Part shown: one piece after another, positions 8,714 through 16,924 of the stretch | How positions within the stretch are numbered: position 1 is the stretch's first letter | How the letters are laid out: every line of letters starts with the position of its first letter | Source: Rhodobacter sp. Har01 | GTDB lineage: Bacteria; Pseudomonadota; Alphaproteobacteria; Rhodobacterales; Rhodobacteraceae | Length of the DNA: 64,000 nt | Assembly (NCBI RefSeq): GCF_020564565.1 | Contig: NZ_JAJCTD010000002.1 | Location: 481,232 to 545,231 of the forward strand | Direction of reading: 5' to 3' | Translations under genes and position numbers: made by a program | The notes under the pieces: generated by a model | The model's database searches: none | Told to the model about the DNA's origin: nothing | What the model saw: only the letters and a program-made list of their open reading frames with translations

Positions 8714-9907
8714 ATGGCACGCACCATGAACCGGTTGAACGCGCCCGCCGTCAAAGCAGCAAAGCCTGGAAAACATGCTGACGGCGGTGGCCTGTGGCTG
8801 CATGTGCGGCCCGATGGCGGCTCGCAATGGGTCTTGCGCGTCACGGTTCACGGGCGGCGGCGGGAAATGGGCCTAGGGTCAGCAAGCGAAGTTTCCCTCA
8901 AGGAAGCGCGCGAAAATGCGGAACGGGCGCGGGCGTTGGTTCGGGCCGAGAAAGACCCGATCAAAGAACGGATCAAGGAACGCAAGGAAGCCGCGCGCAA
9001 CCTTCACCTCTTCAAGGATATCGCTAAAGACGCCTTTGAAAGCAGGAAGGCCGAACTGAAGGGCGATGGCGTGGCAGGTCGCTGGTTCAGCCCCTTGGAG
9101 CTGCACATCCTGCCCAAGCTGGGCAAGGTCCCGGTTTCGGACATTGATCAGAACGATATCCGCGACGTGCTTGCCCCGATCTGGCATACGAAAGCCGAGA
9201 CAGCCCGCAAGGCAATGAACCGGCTGGGCATCTGCCTGACCCATGCGGCGGCGCTGGGCTTGGAAGTGGACTTGCAGGCGACAGAGAAAGCTCGCGCCCT
9301 TCTGGGCAAGCAACGCCACAAGCCCCAGAACGTGCCCGCTATGGCTTGGCGCGACGTGCCCGCCTTCTATGCCAGCCTTTCCGACGGCAGCATCACGCAC
9401 CTTGCCTTGCGTCTTCTGATCTTGACTGGCGTACGGTCCGGGCCTGTGCGGTTCCTGAAGGAAGAGCAGATCGAAGGGGACGTCTGGACGATCCCTGGCG
9501 AGGGGATGAAAGGCCGCAAGGATGAAACAGCGGATTTTCGGGTGCCACTGTCCCATGAGGCGCAAGACATTCTGAAGGCAGCACGGCAACACGCCCGCAA
9601 CGGCTTTATGTTCCCAAGCGTCCGCAAGGGCGTGATCTCGGACGCCACAATGTCTCGCTTAATGGAACGCGCCAAGCTGGACGCCCGCCCGCACGGTTTC
9701 CGGTCCAGCCTGAGAGATTGGATTGCAGAAACGACTGAAACCCCGCACGATATTGCCGAAACCTGCCTTGGGCACACCGTGGGCGGATCGGTCGAACGGG
9801 CATATCGACGGACAGACTTTTTGGACCAACGGCGGGTGCTGATGGAACGCTGGGCAAAGCATGTGACGGGGCAGAATGGGCAAGTTGTGCAAATGGTAAA
9901 GGGATGA
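8714..9907 (+). CDS. P4-type tyrosine-recombinase integrase
   Basis: A 397-aa site-specific recombinase. The N-terminal arm-binding domain (DUF4102-like) shows 'PGKHADGGGLWLHVRPDG' and 'MGLGSASEVSLKEAR'. The catalytic domain has the first Arg in 'LTGVRSGPVRF', the H-x-x-R box in 'RPHGFRSSLRDW', the second His in 'CLGHTVG', and the nucleophilic Tyr in 'VERAYRRTDF'. All catalytic residues are present, so it is probably active. It sits just inside attL and would catalyse recombination between the 17-bp repeats at tRNA-Leu. Length is normal for the family. Confidence 0.95.
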   Translation: MARTMNRLNAPAVKAAKPGKHADGGGLWLHVRPDGGSQWVLRVTVHGRRREMGLGSASEVSLKEARENAERARALVRAEKDPIKERIKERKEAARNLHLFKDIAKDAFESRKAELKGDGVAGRWFSPLELHILPKLGKVPVSDIDQNDIRDVLAPIWHTKAETARKAMNRLGICLTHAAALGLEVDLQATEKARALLGKQRHKPQNVPAMAWRDVPAFYASLSDGSITHLALRLLILTGVRSGPVRFLKEEQIEGDVWTIPGEGMKGRKDETADFRVPLSHEAQDILKAARQHARNGFMFPSVRKGVISDATMSRLMERAKLDARPHGFRSSLRDWIAETTETPHDIAETCLGHTVGGSVERAYRRTDFLDQRRVLMERWAKHVTGQNGQVVQMVKG

Positions 9908-9911
9908 GGTG

Positions 9912-10991
9912 ATGGAGGCCTTCAAGAGGCAGGAGGTGGCGGGCTATGCGTCGGTTGCCGAAGCTGCTCTATGGCTGGCCTTTGGCGAACTTCCAGATGC
10001 CAACTGGCGCGAGGTGAGGGAATACCGCGACGAAGTTGGGGCGTTTCTCGGGGAGGAATACTATTGGACTGACGGCCAAAGCCTTTATGTCGACAGCCGT
10101 GTAATGCCAGAAGAGATTCTAGAGTTTGGCGGAAGCCAGTTTAGCTTCTCCCCTTACCTCTCGGCTAGTCTTTTGAGGGAAATACTCCCCGGCGTTGACA
10201 TCGTGCTTTACAACAAGATGGTTGAATTGTGCGATGACCGAAGCCCGGACGAAATTCGGGAACAGAACCAGCGTTTCCATACAAATTTTGAAGCCATTCG
10301 ACACTCCCTTGATCCTGCAAAAGTAGACTTTGAGGATATGGAGGCGCGTTGCGCTGAGATGGAGAAGGAGAACAGGAATGAATTAGAAGCTGCGATCTGG
10401 CTGAACATGACTCTCGCACCCGTAAGACACGCCCTTTCACGCGCGCAGGCCGCTATCTTCGGCGCACTCGCGGATGGTAGGCTTGTTGGCCACGGAGTTT
10501 GGCTAGTGCCCGATGACGAAGGGACACCTGAGGGAGTTGTCGAAGTGCCATGGGCAACTGTCGCGAAAGAGTTGTGGACCCTTGAGGGTATAGATTGGCG
10601 AAAGTCTAACTTAAAGGTAGTTGGTGGATCATATTGGGGTATTGTGGTGGAGACGCGGTTGCTTCTATCCGAGTTCGCAAAGCCAAAACTTTCGCCAAGA
10701 AGAATCACCGCTGACCTTTTCGGCGACACCATTCTGTTGAATGGGCAAGCTGGATCAGGTGATGAAATCGCCGCAAGGCGGCCGCGTGGTCAACCCCAGA
10801 AACTGGAAATAATTGCGGAGAAGCTGCTAGTCGCTCATCTTGCAAGGCGTCTGGAGGAGGGCTTTCCCTATCAAAAGGAAGCCTTAGTTAGAGAGGCGCA
10901 GGTGTGGGCGGAAAGCATAGGAGTTCAGGTAGGGCGTAGCACTTTCGAGCGCACAATTTCCAGAATTATGACCGATCTGCCCAGAAAGTAG
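9912..10991 (+). CDS. uncharacterised island cargo protein
   Basis: A 359-aa protein that I do not recognise. It is acidic in the first half, with a Glu/Arg-rich segment at about 120-160 that may be helical. The last 60 residues ('RRPRGQPQ' then 'LARRLEEGFPYQKEALVREA') look like a linker followed by a helix-turn-helix-like tail. No signal peptide or membrane segment. It starts 4 bases after the integrase stop (ATG 9912; GTG 9909 also possible), so it may be co-transcribed with it. Base composition is clearly more AT-rich than the chromosome. Confidence 0.8.
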   Translation: MEAFKRQEVAGYASVAEAALWLAFGELPDANWREVREYRDEVGAFLGEEYYWTDGQSLYVDSRVMPEEILEFGGSQFSFSPYLSASLLREILPGVDIVLYNKMVELCDDRSPDEIREQNQRFHTNFEAIRHSLDPAKVDFEDMEARCAEMEKENRNELEAAIWLNMTLAPVRHALSRAQAAIFGALADGRLVGHGVWLVPDDEGTPEGVVEVPWATVAKELWTLEGIDWRKSNLKVVGGSYWGIVVETRLLLSEFAKPKLSPRRITADLFGDTILLNGQAGSGDEIAARRPRGQPQKLEIIAEKLLVAHLARRLEEGFPYQKEALVREAQVWAESIGVQVGRSTFERTISRIMTDLPRK

Positions 10992-11114
10992 CTGGGTTAA
11001 ACTAGCACAATTCTGGGGAAGTATTGCCCAAATCTGGTTCGCGTTTGGGGTTCGCCCGCTGGCTCGCCTTTGCGACAATCAGCCCATATCAACCGTATAT
11101 GAGGCCGCGCAAAG

Positions 11115-11303
11115 ATGATCACCGATCCCCTACTGACCGCACGCGAAGGTGCGGCAGTCCTGCAAATCAGTATCCCGACCTTTTGGCGACGTGTATCCGA
11201 TGGCACGGTTCCCAAGCCGGTCAAGATCGGCGCACTATCCCGCTGGCCACGTTCAGAAGTGCTTGCCGTGATCGAGCAGGCCAAAGCGCGGCGGGCGGGC
11301 TGA
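11115..11303 (+). CDS. AlpA-family regulator/excisionase-like protein
   Basis: A 62-aa MerR-like winged-helix protein: 'LLTAREGAAVLQISIPTFWR' contains the helix-turn-helix, followed by the wing 'GTVPKPVKIGALSRWPRSEV'. This is the AlpA/phage excisionase fold found beside P4-type integrases, where it activates integrase transcription or directs excision. The ribosome binding site is weak (GCAAAG). Confidence 0.88.
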   Translation: MITDPLLTAREGAAVLQISIPTFWRRVSDGTVPKPVKIGALSRWPRSEVLAVIEQAKARRAG

Positions 11304-11305
11304 TC

Positions 11306-11902
11306 GTGCGACGCAAGGCTGACAGAACTGGGCGAAGCCCACCTGTTGATCACTACACGCTGATGTTCCGGGCAACGATGCAATCCCCGGCATGGGCGGC
11401 CCTGTCATCTTCCGCCCAGGCCCTCTATCCTTTCATCAAGCTGGAGTGGCGCGGCCCGAAGTCCAACAACAACGGGCGCATTCGATTCAGCTATCGCCAG
11501 GCCGCTGAAGCGCTGGGAATTATGCCAAACACCGCCATGCGCGCTTTCCATGATCTTCAGGCTAAGGGCTTCCTTGTGGTGACTGAGTTGGGCGCTCTGG
11601 GCAGTGACGGGGATGCGCGCGGCCCATGCTATGAGGTAACCGAACTCAATATGCCGGAACGGCCAAAGGGTAGTGGCCGGGCGCTTTACCATCAGTGGCA
11701 AGAGGGTCGAGACTTCCCGGTACTTAAACACCACAAGAACAACCCGACAGGCCGGAACGGGCGCAGAATCCCGTCTTCAAAAGCGAGACGATCCCATCTT
11801 CAAAATGAAGAAGAAACGCCCGAACCCGCCCCGAACCCGGTGTTCGGCATCTTCAAAATGGCGACGTTCTCGCCCCAACCGCACATGCGACCGTATCTAT
11901 AA
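11306..11902 (+). CDS. HTH-like island protein, possibly replication related
   Basis: A 198-aa protein starting at GTG 11306, 2 bases after the AlpA-like gene, so likely coupled to it. The core about residues 15-110 ('SSAQALYPFIKLEWRGP', 'ISYRQAAEALGI'-like segment reading RFSYRQAAEALGIMPNTAM) looks like a winged helix. Similar unnamed genes follow AlpA-like genes in alphaproteobacterial islands. The C-terminal 60 residues are basic and low complexity, with two similar stretches reading 'SKARRSHLQNEE' and 'FGIFKMATFS'. Function unknown. Confidence 0.7.
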   Translation: MRRKADRTGRSPPVDHYTLMFRATMQSPAWAALSSSAQALYPFIKLEWRGPKSNNNGRIRFSYRQAAEALGIMPNTAMRAFHDLQAKGFLVVTELGALGSDGDARGPCYEVTELNMPERPKGSGRALYHQWQEGRDFPVLKHHKNNPTGRNGRRIPSSKARRSHLQNEEETPEPAPNPVFGIFKMATFSPQPHMRPYL

Positions 11903-12106
11903 TGAAGACATCTTTATACGCCATCCATAGTGCTTTCAGACTGGTGATCGGCCTGGCTTCAGAGACGACTCTCTTTCCGCTTTTGGGAAAGGCGCTAGCG
12001 GCCCGCCCTAGAGGGATGAGTGACGAATACGGAGACCCCTCCCAGATACAGCGGAGGCCCCTGAGTGGCCCGCATATCGCGTCTGAGCGGCAATGAAAGG
12101 TTCGGC

Positions 12107-12643
12107 ATGGGAAAGATAGAGAAATCCAAGGCGGACGATCTCGGCGTGAAGATCACCGGATCGGCACGGACGGGACACAAGATCGAGCTGGCCCAGAACA
12201 GCGCCCTGTGTCGGATATTTGGCACGTCTGACGAAATGCAGGCGAACGCCCTTCTGAGTCACTGCCTGAAGTCTCTGAAAGCGGACGAGGCCAGCGACGA
12301 GCACCCAGGCAATGACGAGCGGATATTCATGCTGTCCGTAATCCGTGATCTGGCCCCGCGTGATCCTATCGAGCGCATGCTCGCTGTGCAGATCGCAGCA
12401 ACACACGTCGCAACGATCCGTTCGGCGCGATGGCTGGCGAACACTGACACGATTCCCCAGGTCCAAGCGCACTACACTGGATTCAACAAGCTAGCCCGGA
12501 CGTTTGCGGCTCAAGTCGAAGCCCTAAGAAAGCATCGCTCAGGTGGGGAACAACGGGTGACGGTGCAGCACGTCAACGTCTCGGACGGCGGGCAAGCTAT
12601 CGTCGGAAACGTCGGCACGGGGGGGAGGGGTGGCGATGGATAA
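12107..12643 (+). CDS. uncharacterised phage/island protein
   Basis: A 178-aa protein starting at ATG 12107 after AAAGG. Helical central region about residues 60-145 ('DPIERMLAVQIAATHVATIR', 'FNKLARTFAAQVEALRKHR') and a Gly-rich C-terminus ('NVGTGGRGGDG'). Genes of this kind precede small HGG-type proteins in alphaproteobacterial prophages and islands. It overlaps the next gene by 8 bases. Not recognised functionally. Confidence 0.72.
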   Translation: MGKIEKSKADDLGVKITGSARTGHKIELAQNSALCRIFGTSDEMQANALLSHCLKSLKADEASDEHPGNDERIFMLSVIRDLAPRDPIERMLAVQIAATHVATIRSARWLANTDTIPQVQAHYTGFNKLARTFAAQVEALRKHRSGGEQRVTVQHVNVSDGGQAIVGNVGTGGRGGDG

Positions 12644-12914
12644 TGACGACAACCCCATGAGCAAGGCCCATGAGGCCCCCAGATGCGCGGCAACGTCCAA
12701 GCGGACGGGTGAACGGTGCAAGGGCCCTGCCGTCAGTGGCTGGCGCGTCTGTCGCTTTCACGGCGCTGGCGGCGGACATTCACCGGGCAAGGATCACCCG
12801 TCCTGGCGTCATGGCATGCGGGCGCAGGAATGGATCGCGGCTAGGGCAGAGATCAGCGAGCTGGTGCGAAAGGCCAGGGAAATCGAGCGCTTGCTTTTCG
12901 GTGGCGCAGAGTAA
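12636..12914 (+). CDS. small Cys/His-rich HGG-type island protein
   Basis: A 92-aa protein with 'APRCAATSKRTGERCKGPA' followed by 'WRVCRFHGAGGGHSPG', a Cys-Cys-Cys-His pattern that could bind metal and resembles the HGG-motif proteins of phages and islands. Starts at ATG 12636 behind a strong GGGGGGAGGGG-type site, within the end of the preceding gene. The role is unknown; DNA binding or packaging-related function is a guess from context. Confidence 0.72.
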   Translation: MDNDDNPMSKAHEAPRCAATSKRTGERCKGPAVSGWRVCRFHGAGGGHSPGKDHPSWRHGMRAQEWIAARAEISELVRKAREIERLLFGGAE

Positions 12915-13290
12915 ACCATGCCCGCCACAGCGCGAAGAGGTCGGAAATCGTCCCCGCCGCCGTGTGCATCGAATCCGTGAGCGTATGGGCTGGCTTGGGG
13001 CGTTCTGGAAGCGGTCAGGCGGGGACGCCCAAGGGCATGCATTGGCGCACCTAGTGGCGGATGTTGGATGCGATAGACGCGGCAGATGCGGCGGAGAACT
13101 TCGCGTTTAGTTAGTGGGTCTACCGGCGATTCCCAGGGATTTCTCCCGACAAGCTGCTAAGGTGAACCTGTCGAGCAGGTCGACATGTGGCGAGAAGTGC
13201 CACGGTGTGAGCTCGCCGCGACGGTAGGCCCGAAATGGCTTTCGGCACCGGGAGCACTTGTAGTAACGTCTCTCAAAATGGAGAGGCAGC
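12915..13290. pseudogene. gap with a decayed gene remnant
   Basis: No intact gene. One plus-strand frame (about 12985-13114) reads 'AGLGRSGSGQAGTPKGMHWR', then T, then a TAG stop, then 'WRMLDAIDAADAAENFAFS' and a TAG stop at 13112-13114. The 'TPKGMHWRT' string resembles the C-terminus of an unnamed zinc-ribbon family of alphaproteobacterial islands, so this may be the end of a degraded copy. The rest probably contains the promoter of the ATPase/protease pair. Confidence 0.35.
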
Positions 13291-14292
13291 GTGTCGAGCA
13301 CTAAGCAAATTCTGGCGCTGCTACGAAGTCGTGTCGAAGGCGACGACGATACGTTCTACTCGATTGCCCTGCAGGTAGCCGCCTCTGAGGCACGTCAAGG
13401 ACACAAGAGTACAGCCGAAGAAATCCGCGCAGAGATCGAGCGGGCCCGTGCCAAAAAGTCTCGGGGCGCATCAGTCGCCGTCGCATTCGGTGCGCCACGT
13501 GGCAACTTAGAGGGCCTGCTGGAGCTTCGTGAGCCGCGTTACAGGCTTAAAGATGTGGTTTTGGGTGAGCGCTTACAGCTTCGACTGAATGACGTTCTGC
13601 TTCAGCAGCGTAAGCGGGACTGGCTGCGCGAGCATGGAAAGGTTCCTAGCCGACGCCTGCTGTTTGTCGGTCCGCCCGGTTCAGGCAAAACAATGTCGGC
13701 AGAAGCATTCGCAGGCGAACTACACCTCCCCTTGTTCGTTATCCGTCTCGAAGGCCTGATTACCCGCTTTATGGGAGATACAGCAGCGAAGCTGCGACTG
13801 ATCTTCGACGAAACAGCTAAGCGACGGGGCGTGTATCTTTTCGATGAATTCGATGCGGTGGGCGGTCACCGCACATCTTCAAACGATGTGGCGGAAATGC
13901 GCCGTGTGCTGAACTCTTTTCTCCAGTTTATGGAGGAAGATACGGCAACCGACAGCGTAATAATTTGTGCGACGAACCATCCCTCTCTTTTGGACCGAGC
14001 TCTGTTGCGCCGCTACGATCAAGTTCTTGAGTTTGATGTACCGACAGAGGAGCAAATCAAAGAAATTGTACTGATGAACCTTCGTCCTATGAAGGCACCG
14101 AGACTTGCATGGGGGAGGATTGTGGATTCTGCCACCGGCCTTAGCCAATCAGAATTGGCGCGTGCAGTCGATGACGCCGTAAAGAGCGCAATTCTTGCCG
14201 AGCGCCAAGCTGTATCGACAGATGATCTCCTGCTGCGTATTCGGGAAAGAAGTGAAATGCGTAGCGCATTTTTGAATGACGCGAAATCTTGA
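13291..14292 (+). CDS. ietA: AAA+ ATPase, IetA-like
   Basis: A 333-aa classical AAA ATPase. Walker A 'GPPGSGKT' is at residues 127-134 (K133), Walker B 'YLFDEFDAV' at 182-190 (D185, E186), sensor 1 'IICATN' follows, and the arginine finger region reads 'DRALLRRYD'. The N-terminal 100 residues are helical and probably bind the partner. Start is GTG 13291 with GGAGAGG five bases before. The protease gene begins 3 bases after its stop. Known: an AAA ATPase paired with a subtilase is the IetA/IetS arrangement from an Agrobacterium Ti plasmid, where IetA restrains IetS toxicity. The assignment rests on architecture, not a database match. Confidence 0.85.
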   Translation: MSSTKQILALLRSRVEGDDDTFYSIALQVAASEARQGHKSTAEEIRAEIERARAKKSRGASVAVAFGAPRGNLEGLLELREPRYRLKDVVLGERLQLRLNDVLLQQRKRDWLREHGKVPSRRLLFVGPPGSGKTMSAEAFAGELHLPLFVIRLEGLITRFMGDTAAKLRLIFDETAKRRGVYLFDEFDAVGGHRTSSNDVAEMRRVLNSFLQFMEEDTATDSVIICATNHPSLLDRALLRRYDQVLEFDVPTEEQIKEIVLMNLRPMKAPRLAWGRIVDSATGLSQSELARAVDDAVKSAILAERQAVSTDDLLLRIRERSEMRSAFLNDAKS

Positions 14293-14295
14293 GGA

Positions 14296-16776
14296 ATGGC
14301 GACACGTTTCTCTCTCCCACACATTGACATTTCGGCATTCGTCACCTCGACAGATTACGCTGGTCAGGGTGGTGGTGGGTCCAGCTCAACTCGCATAAGG
14401 CAAGCGCATGGGGCGCGTCTGCTGAATGAACTGAACGCGGCGCTGACAGCTTCCGATTTGGACCGCGTTCTAGATGATCGCCTGCCACCGCCAACGGGCA
14501 CCTATATTGAAGTCGAGCTTCAACGGCGAACTAAACCGGATGGACTCGATTTGAAGACGAAGGGGATTAAGTCGACGGCAGTTCAGGACGTCCCTGAAGG
14601 CCGCTTAATTGCTCTCTATGTGCCTGACCATGCGCGTGTCGCTTTAACGGCCATTCTGAATGATTACCGTGCTGGTCCCCTTACTCCAGCTGGCAAGCCA
14701 CCACAGTCGGCAAAAGTGGAGCCAATTGAAGCATTTCGTCGGGCGCGTTTGGAAACACTTTGGACCGATGATCCGGCTGCTCTGCCTGCTGATCCGCAGC
14801 ACCAGATGTGGTGGGCAATTTGGACTGAGCGGAGCAATGAACAAGCTTTGGATAGCACATGTGAAAGGCTTGGCTTGCGTGCTGCGGCAGTTGATCGACG
14901 CCTGTACTTTCCTGAAGTCGCCGTCGTGCCGGTATGGGCAACTCGCGCCGCTATAGAACTGATGATGTTTGCAACAGGTGTGATTGGTGAATTGCGCCGT
15001 GCAACCGACAACCCCGTTTTCTTTATGGACGACGTTCGTGAGGCGCAGCACGATTGGTCAGATGACCTTGCTAGCCGCATCGAATGGCCTGGAACTGAGG
15101 TACCCGCGGTTTGCCTGCTCGACACAGGGGTAAATCGTGGACATGCACTTCTGGAGCCCGCGATTGGCCCGGACGACCTTCACACCTATGATTCCGATTG
15201 GGGTTCGGACGATCACGAGGGCCATGGTACCGCTATGGCAGGGATCGCCTTGCACGGTGATTTAGTAGCCCAGCTAGCAGACACCGAAGTTCGGATTCTG
15301 AGGCACCGCCTTGAATCTGTGAAACTCCTCCCGCCGCACGGAGCCGACGCGAGTAACCCTAACTCATACGGTCCGATAACTCAGGCCGCAGTGGCGATTG
15401 CAGAGATCGCGGCAGTTGAACGATTCCGCATTTATTGTATGGCGATAACGAACGACGGTGTCTCTGGTGCTCACCCCTCAACTTGGAGCGCAGCGATTGA
15501 CCAAGCCGCTGCGGGGACAATGATCGGTGACGACGACGACGACGACGACGGCGCGCCGCGCCGTCTCTTCGTACTGTCAACTGGCAACACGGAGCCGGTT
15601 CTGCGCATGGCGGAATGGCTAGGCCAAGATGCTTATCCAGCAGAAGACCCATCACAAGCCTGGAACGCAGTTACCATCGGTGGATACACAGAGCTCTCGA
15701 CGGTTACGGACGCGGGATATGAAGATTGGAGTCCATTGGCGGAAGTCGGAAGCCTTAGTCCACACAGCCGGACTTCTGTAGGCTGGTTGCCGGGGCGGTC
15801 CCCATTCAAACCGGAGCTGGTGCTAGAAGCTGGTAATCGTGCGGTCAGCCCTGGGCGCAACGACATTCTGACTGTTGATTCGCTTTGCCTACTTAGCACT
15901 GGCCGGGAAGTTGACAGGCTTCCCTTAGTGCCATTCGATGCGACTAGCGCTGCAACGGCGCAAGGAGCGCGAATTGCGGCACGTATCGCTGCGGACCATC
16001 CTGAATACTGGCCTGAGATGATCAGAGCTCTTATGGTTCATAGTGCTGAATACACGGATAAGATGCGTTCGGCTTTCAATGCTCAGCCGGGCTTGCGGGA
16101 ACGTTATGCGCTGGTGCGCCGTTTCGGCTACGGTGTTCCCGATTTTGAGCGCGCGACTGCTTCGGCGCGTGATCAGGTTGCGCTCATTGCTCAATCCGAA
16201 ATTCAGCCCTTTCGTTTGCAGGGGCAGCGAAAGTTCAACGAGTGTCATTATTACGAACTCCCGTTGCCGACAGAAATCCTTGAACAGTTGGGCAACGAAC
16301 AGATCGACCTTAAGGTGACTCTGTCGTACTTCGTAGACCCGAACCCCGGGTTCTCAGCAAATGTTGACCCACAACGGTATCAGTCATTCGGCCTTCGGTT
16401 TGATCTTCGCCGAAAAGGTGAAACTATCGACGCCTTCAAGCGTCGTGTGAATGCTTCTGAGCGCGAGGACCCGCGCATCGGCGGCATGGCGCACGCAGAC
16501 GATAGTCGTTGGCTGCTTGGCCCCGACAGCATCTCAGCGGGCTCTCTGCACTGTGATACGTGGAGCGGACCGGCGATTGATCTTCTGGGGCGAGATCGTC
16601 TGTGCATCAAGCCTGTTGGCGGTTGGTGGCGTGACCGGGCGAGGCCGAAAGTAGTCAATAGGAAGTCCCGCTATGCGCTGGTGGTCACGCTGAAGGCCCG
16701 GCGCGTGGATATCGACCTCCACACCCCGATCAGCATAGCGGTTCAACAGCCAGTCGAGATCGACGTTCCGTTGTAG
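14296..16776 (+). CDS. ietS: subtilisin-like (S8) serine protease, IetS-like
   Basis: An 826-aa protein with no signal peptide, so cytoplasmic. The first 260 residues are a non-catalytic N-terminal region. The S8 domain follows with a complete catalytic set: Asp276 ('CLLDTGVN'), His310 ('DDHEGHGTAMAG'), oxyanion Asn431 ('FVLSTGN') and Ser551 ('FDATSAATAQGA'). About 640-826 is a beta-rich C-terminal domain. A run of seven Asp (15529-15549) forms an acidic loop before the Asn strand. Partner of the AAA+ ATPase 3 bases upstream. In the characterised Ti-plasmid homologue IetS is the toxic component. Here a role in element maintenance or anti-phage defence is inferred. GC is well below the flanks. 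Confidence 0.9.
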   Translation: MATRFSLPHIDISAFVTSTDYAGQGGGGSSSTRIRQAHGARLLNELNAALTASDLDRVLDDRLPPPTGTYIEVELQRRTKPDGLDLKTKGIKSTAVQDVPEGRLIALYVPDHARVALTAILNDYRAGPLTPAGKPPQSAKVEPIEAFRRARLETLWTDDPAALPADPQHQMWWAIWTERSNEQALDSTCERLGLRAAAVDRRLYFPEVAVVPVWATRAAIELMMFATGVIGELRRATDNPVFFMDDVREAQHDWSDDLASRIEWPGTEVPAVCLLDTGVNRGHALLEPAIGPDDLHTYDSDWGSDDHEGHGTAMAGIALHGDLVAQLADTEVRILRHRLESVKLLPPHGADASNPNSYGPITQAAVAIAEIAAVERFRIYCMAITNDGVSGAHPSTWSAAIDQAAAGTMIGDDDDDDDGAPRRLFVLSTGNTEPVLRMAEWLGQDAYPAEDPSQAWNAVTIGGYTELSTVTDAGYEDWSPLAEVGSLSPHSRTSVGWLPGRSPFKPELVLEAGNRAVSPGRNDILTVDSLCLLSTGREVDRLPLVPFDATSAATAQGARIAARIAADHPEYWPEMIRALMVHSAEYTDKMRSAFNAQPGLRERYALVRRFGYGVPDFERATASARDQVALIAQSEIQPFRLQGQRKFNECHYYELPLPTEILEQLGNEQIDLKVTLSYFVDPNPGFSANVDPQRYQSFGLRFDLRRKGETIDAFKRRVNASEREDPRIGGMAHADDSRWLLGPDSISAGSLHCDTWSGPAIDLLGRDRLCIKPVGGWWRDRARPKVVNRKSRYALVVTLKARRVDIDLHTPISIAVQQPVEIDVPL
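15529..15549 (+). repeat. (GAC)7 microsatellite coding for seven Asp in the protease
   Basis: Seven perfect tandem GAC codons within the S8 domain. In frame, so slippage would change loop length without breaking the frame. Confidence 0.95.
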
Positions 16777-16850
16777 GCAAAAGCTGTCAGCCACTAGTCG
16801 ACCCCAAGACTTCCCGTCGGCTACAGGGGACTGAGCCAACGTGGCCGCAA

Positions 16851-16872
16851 AGGGGGACGCAAAGGGGGATTC
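16851..16872 (+). repeat. candidate integrase arm-type site, right end
   Basis: AGGGGGACGCAAAGGGGGAT and the next two bases match 18 of 22 positions of 8688-8709. Two GGGGGA units 14 bases apart, about 50 bases inside attR. Same spacing and orientation as at the left end. Confidence 0.6.
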
Positions 16873-16880
16873 CAAAAGAA

Positions 16881-16916
16881 AAAACCCCGCAACCACTTAT
16901 GATTGCGGGTTTTTTT
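16881..16916. terminator. bidirectional terminator, now ending tRNA-Leu and the protease gene
   Basis: Stem CCCGCAA (16886-16892) and TTGCGGG (16903-16909), flanked by an A-run on the left and a T-run on the right, so it works on both strands. It lies inside the island and replaces the tRNA terminator now found at 8494-8519. Confidence 0.88.
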
Positions 16917-16924
16917 TGGCGTCT

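Noticed and set aside
11902..12096. 64-codon frame between two island genes
   Set aside because: No ribosome binding site, no motif, and irregular composition.
15529..15549. Short tandem repeat considered as a CRISPR or minisatellite array
   Set aside because: It is an in-frame (GAC)7 within the protease gene, with no spacers. No CRISPR-like array was seen anywhere in the window.
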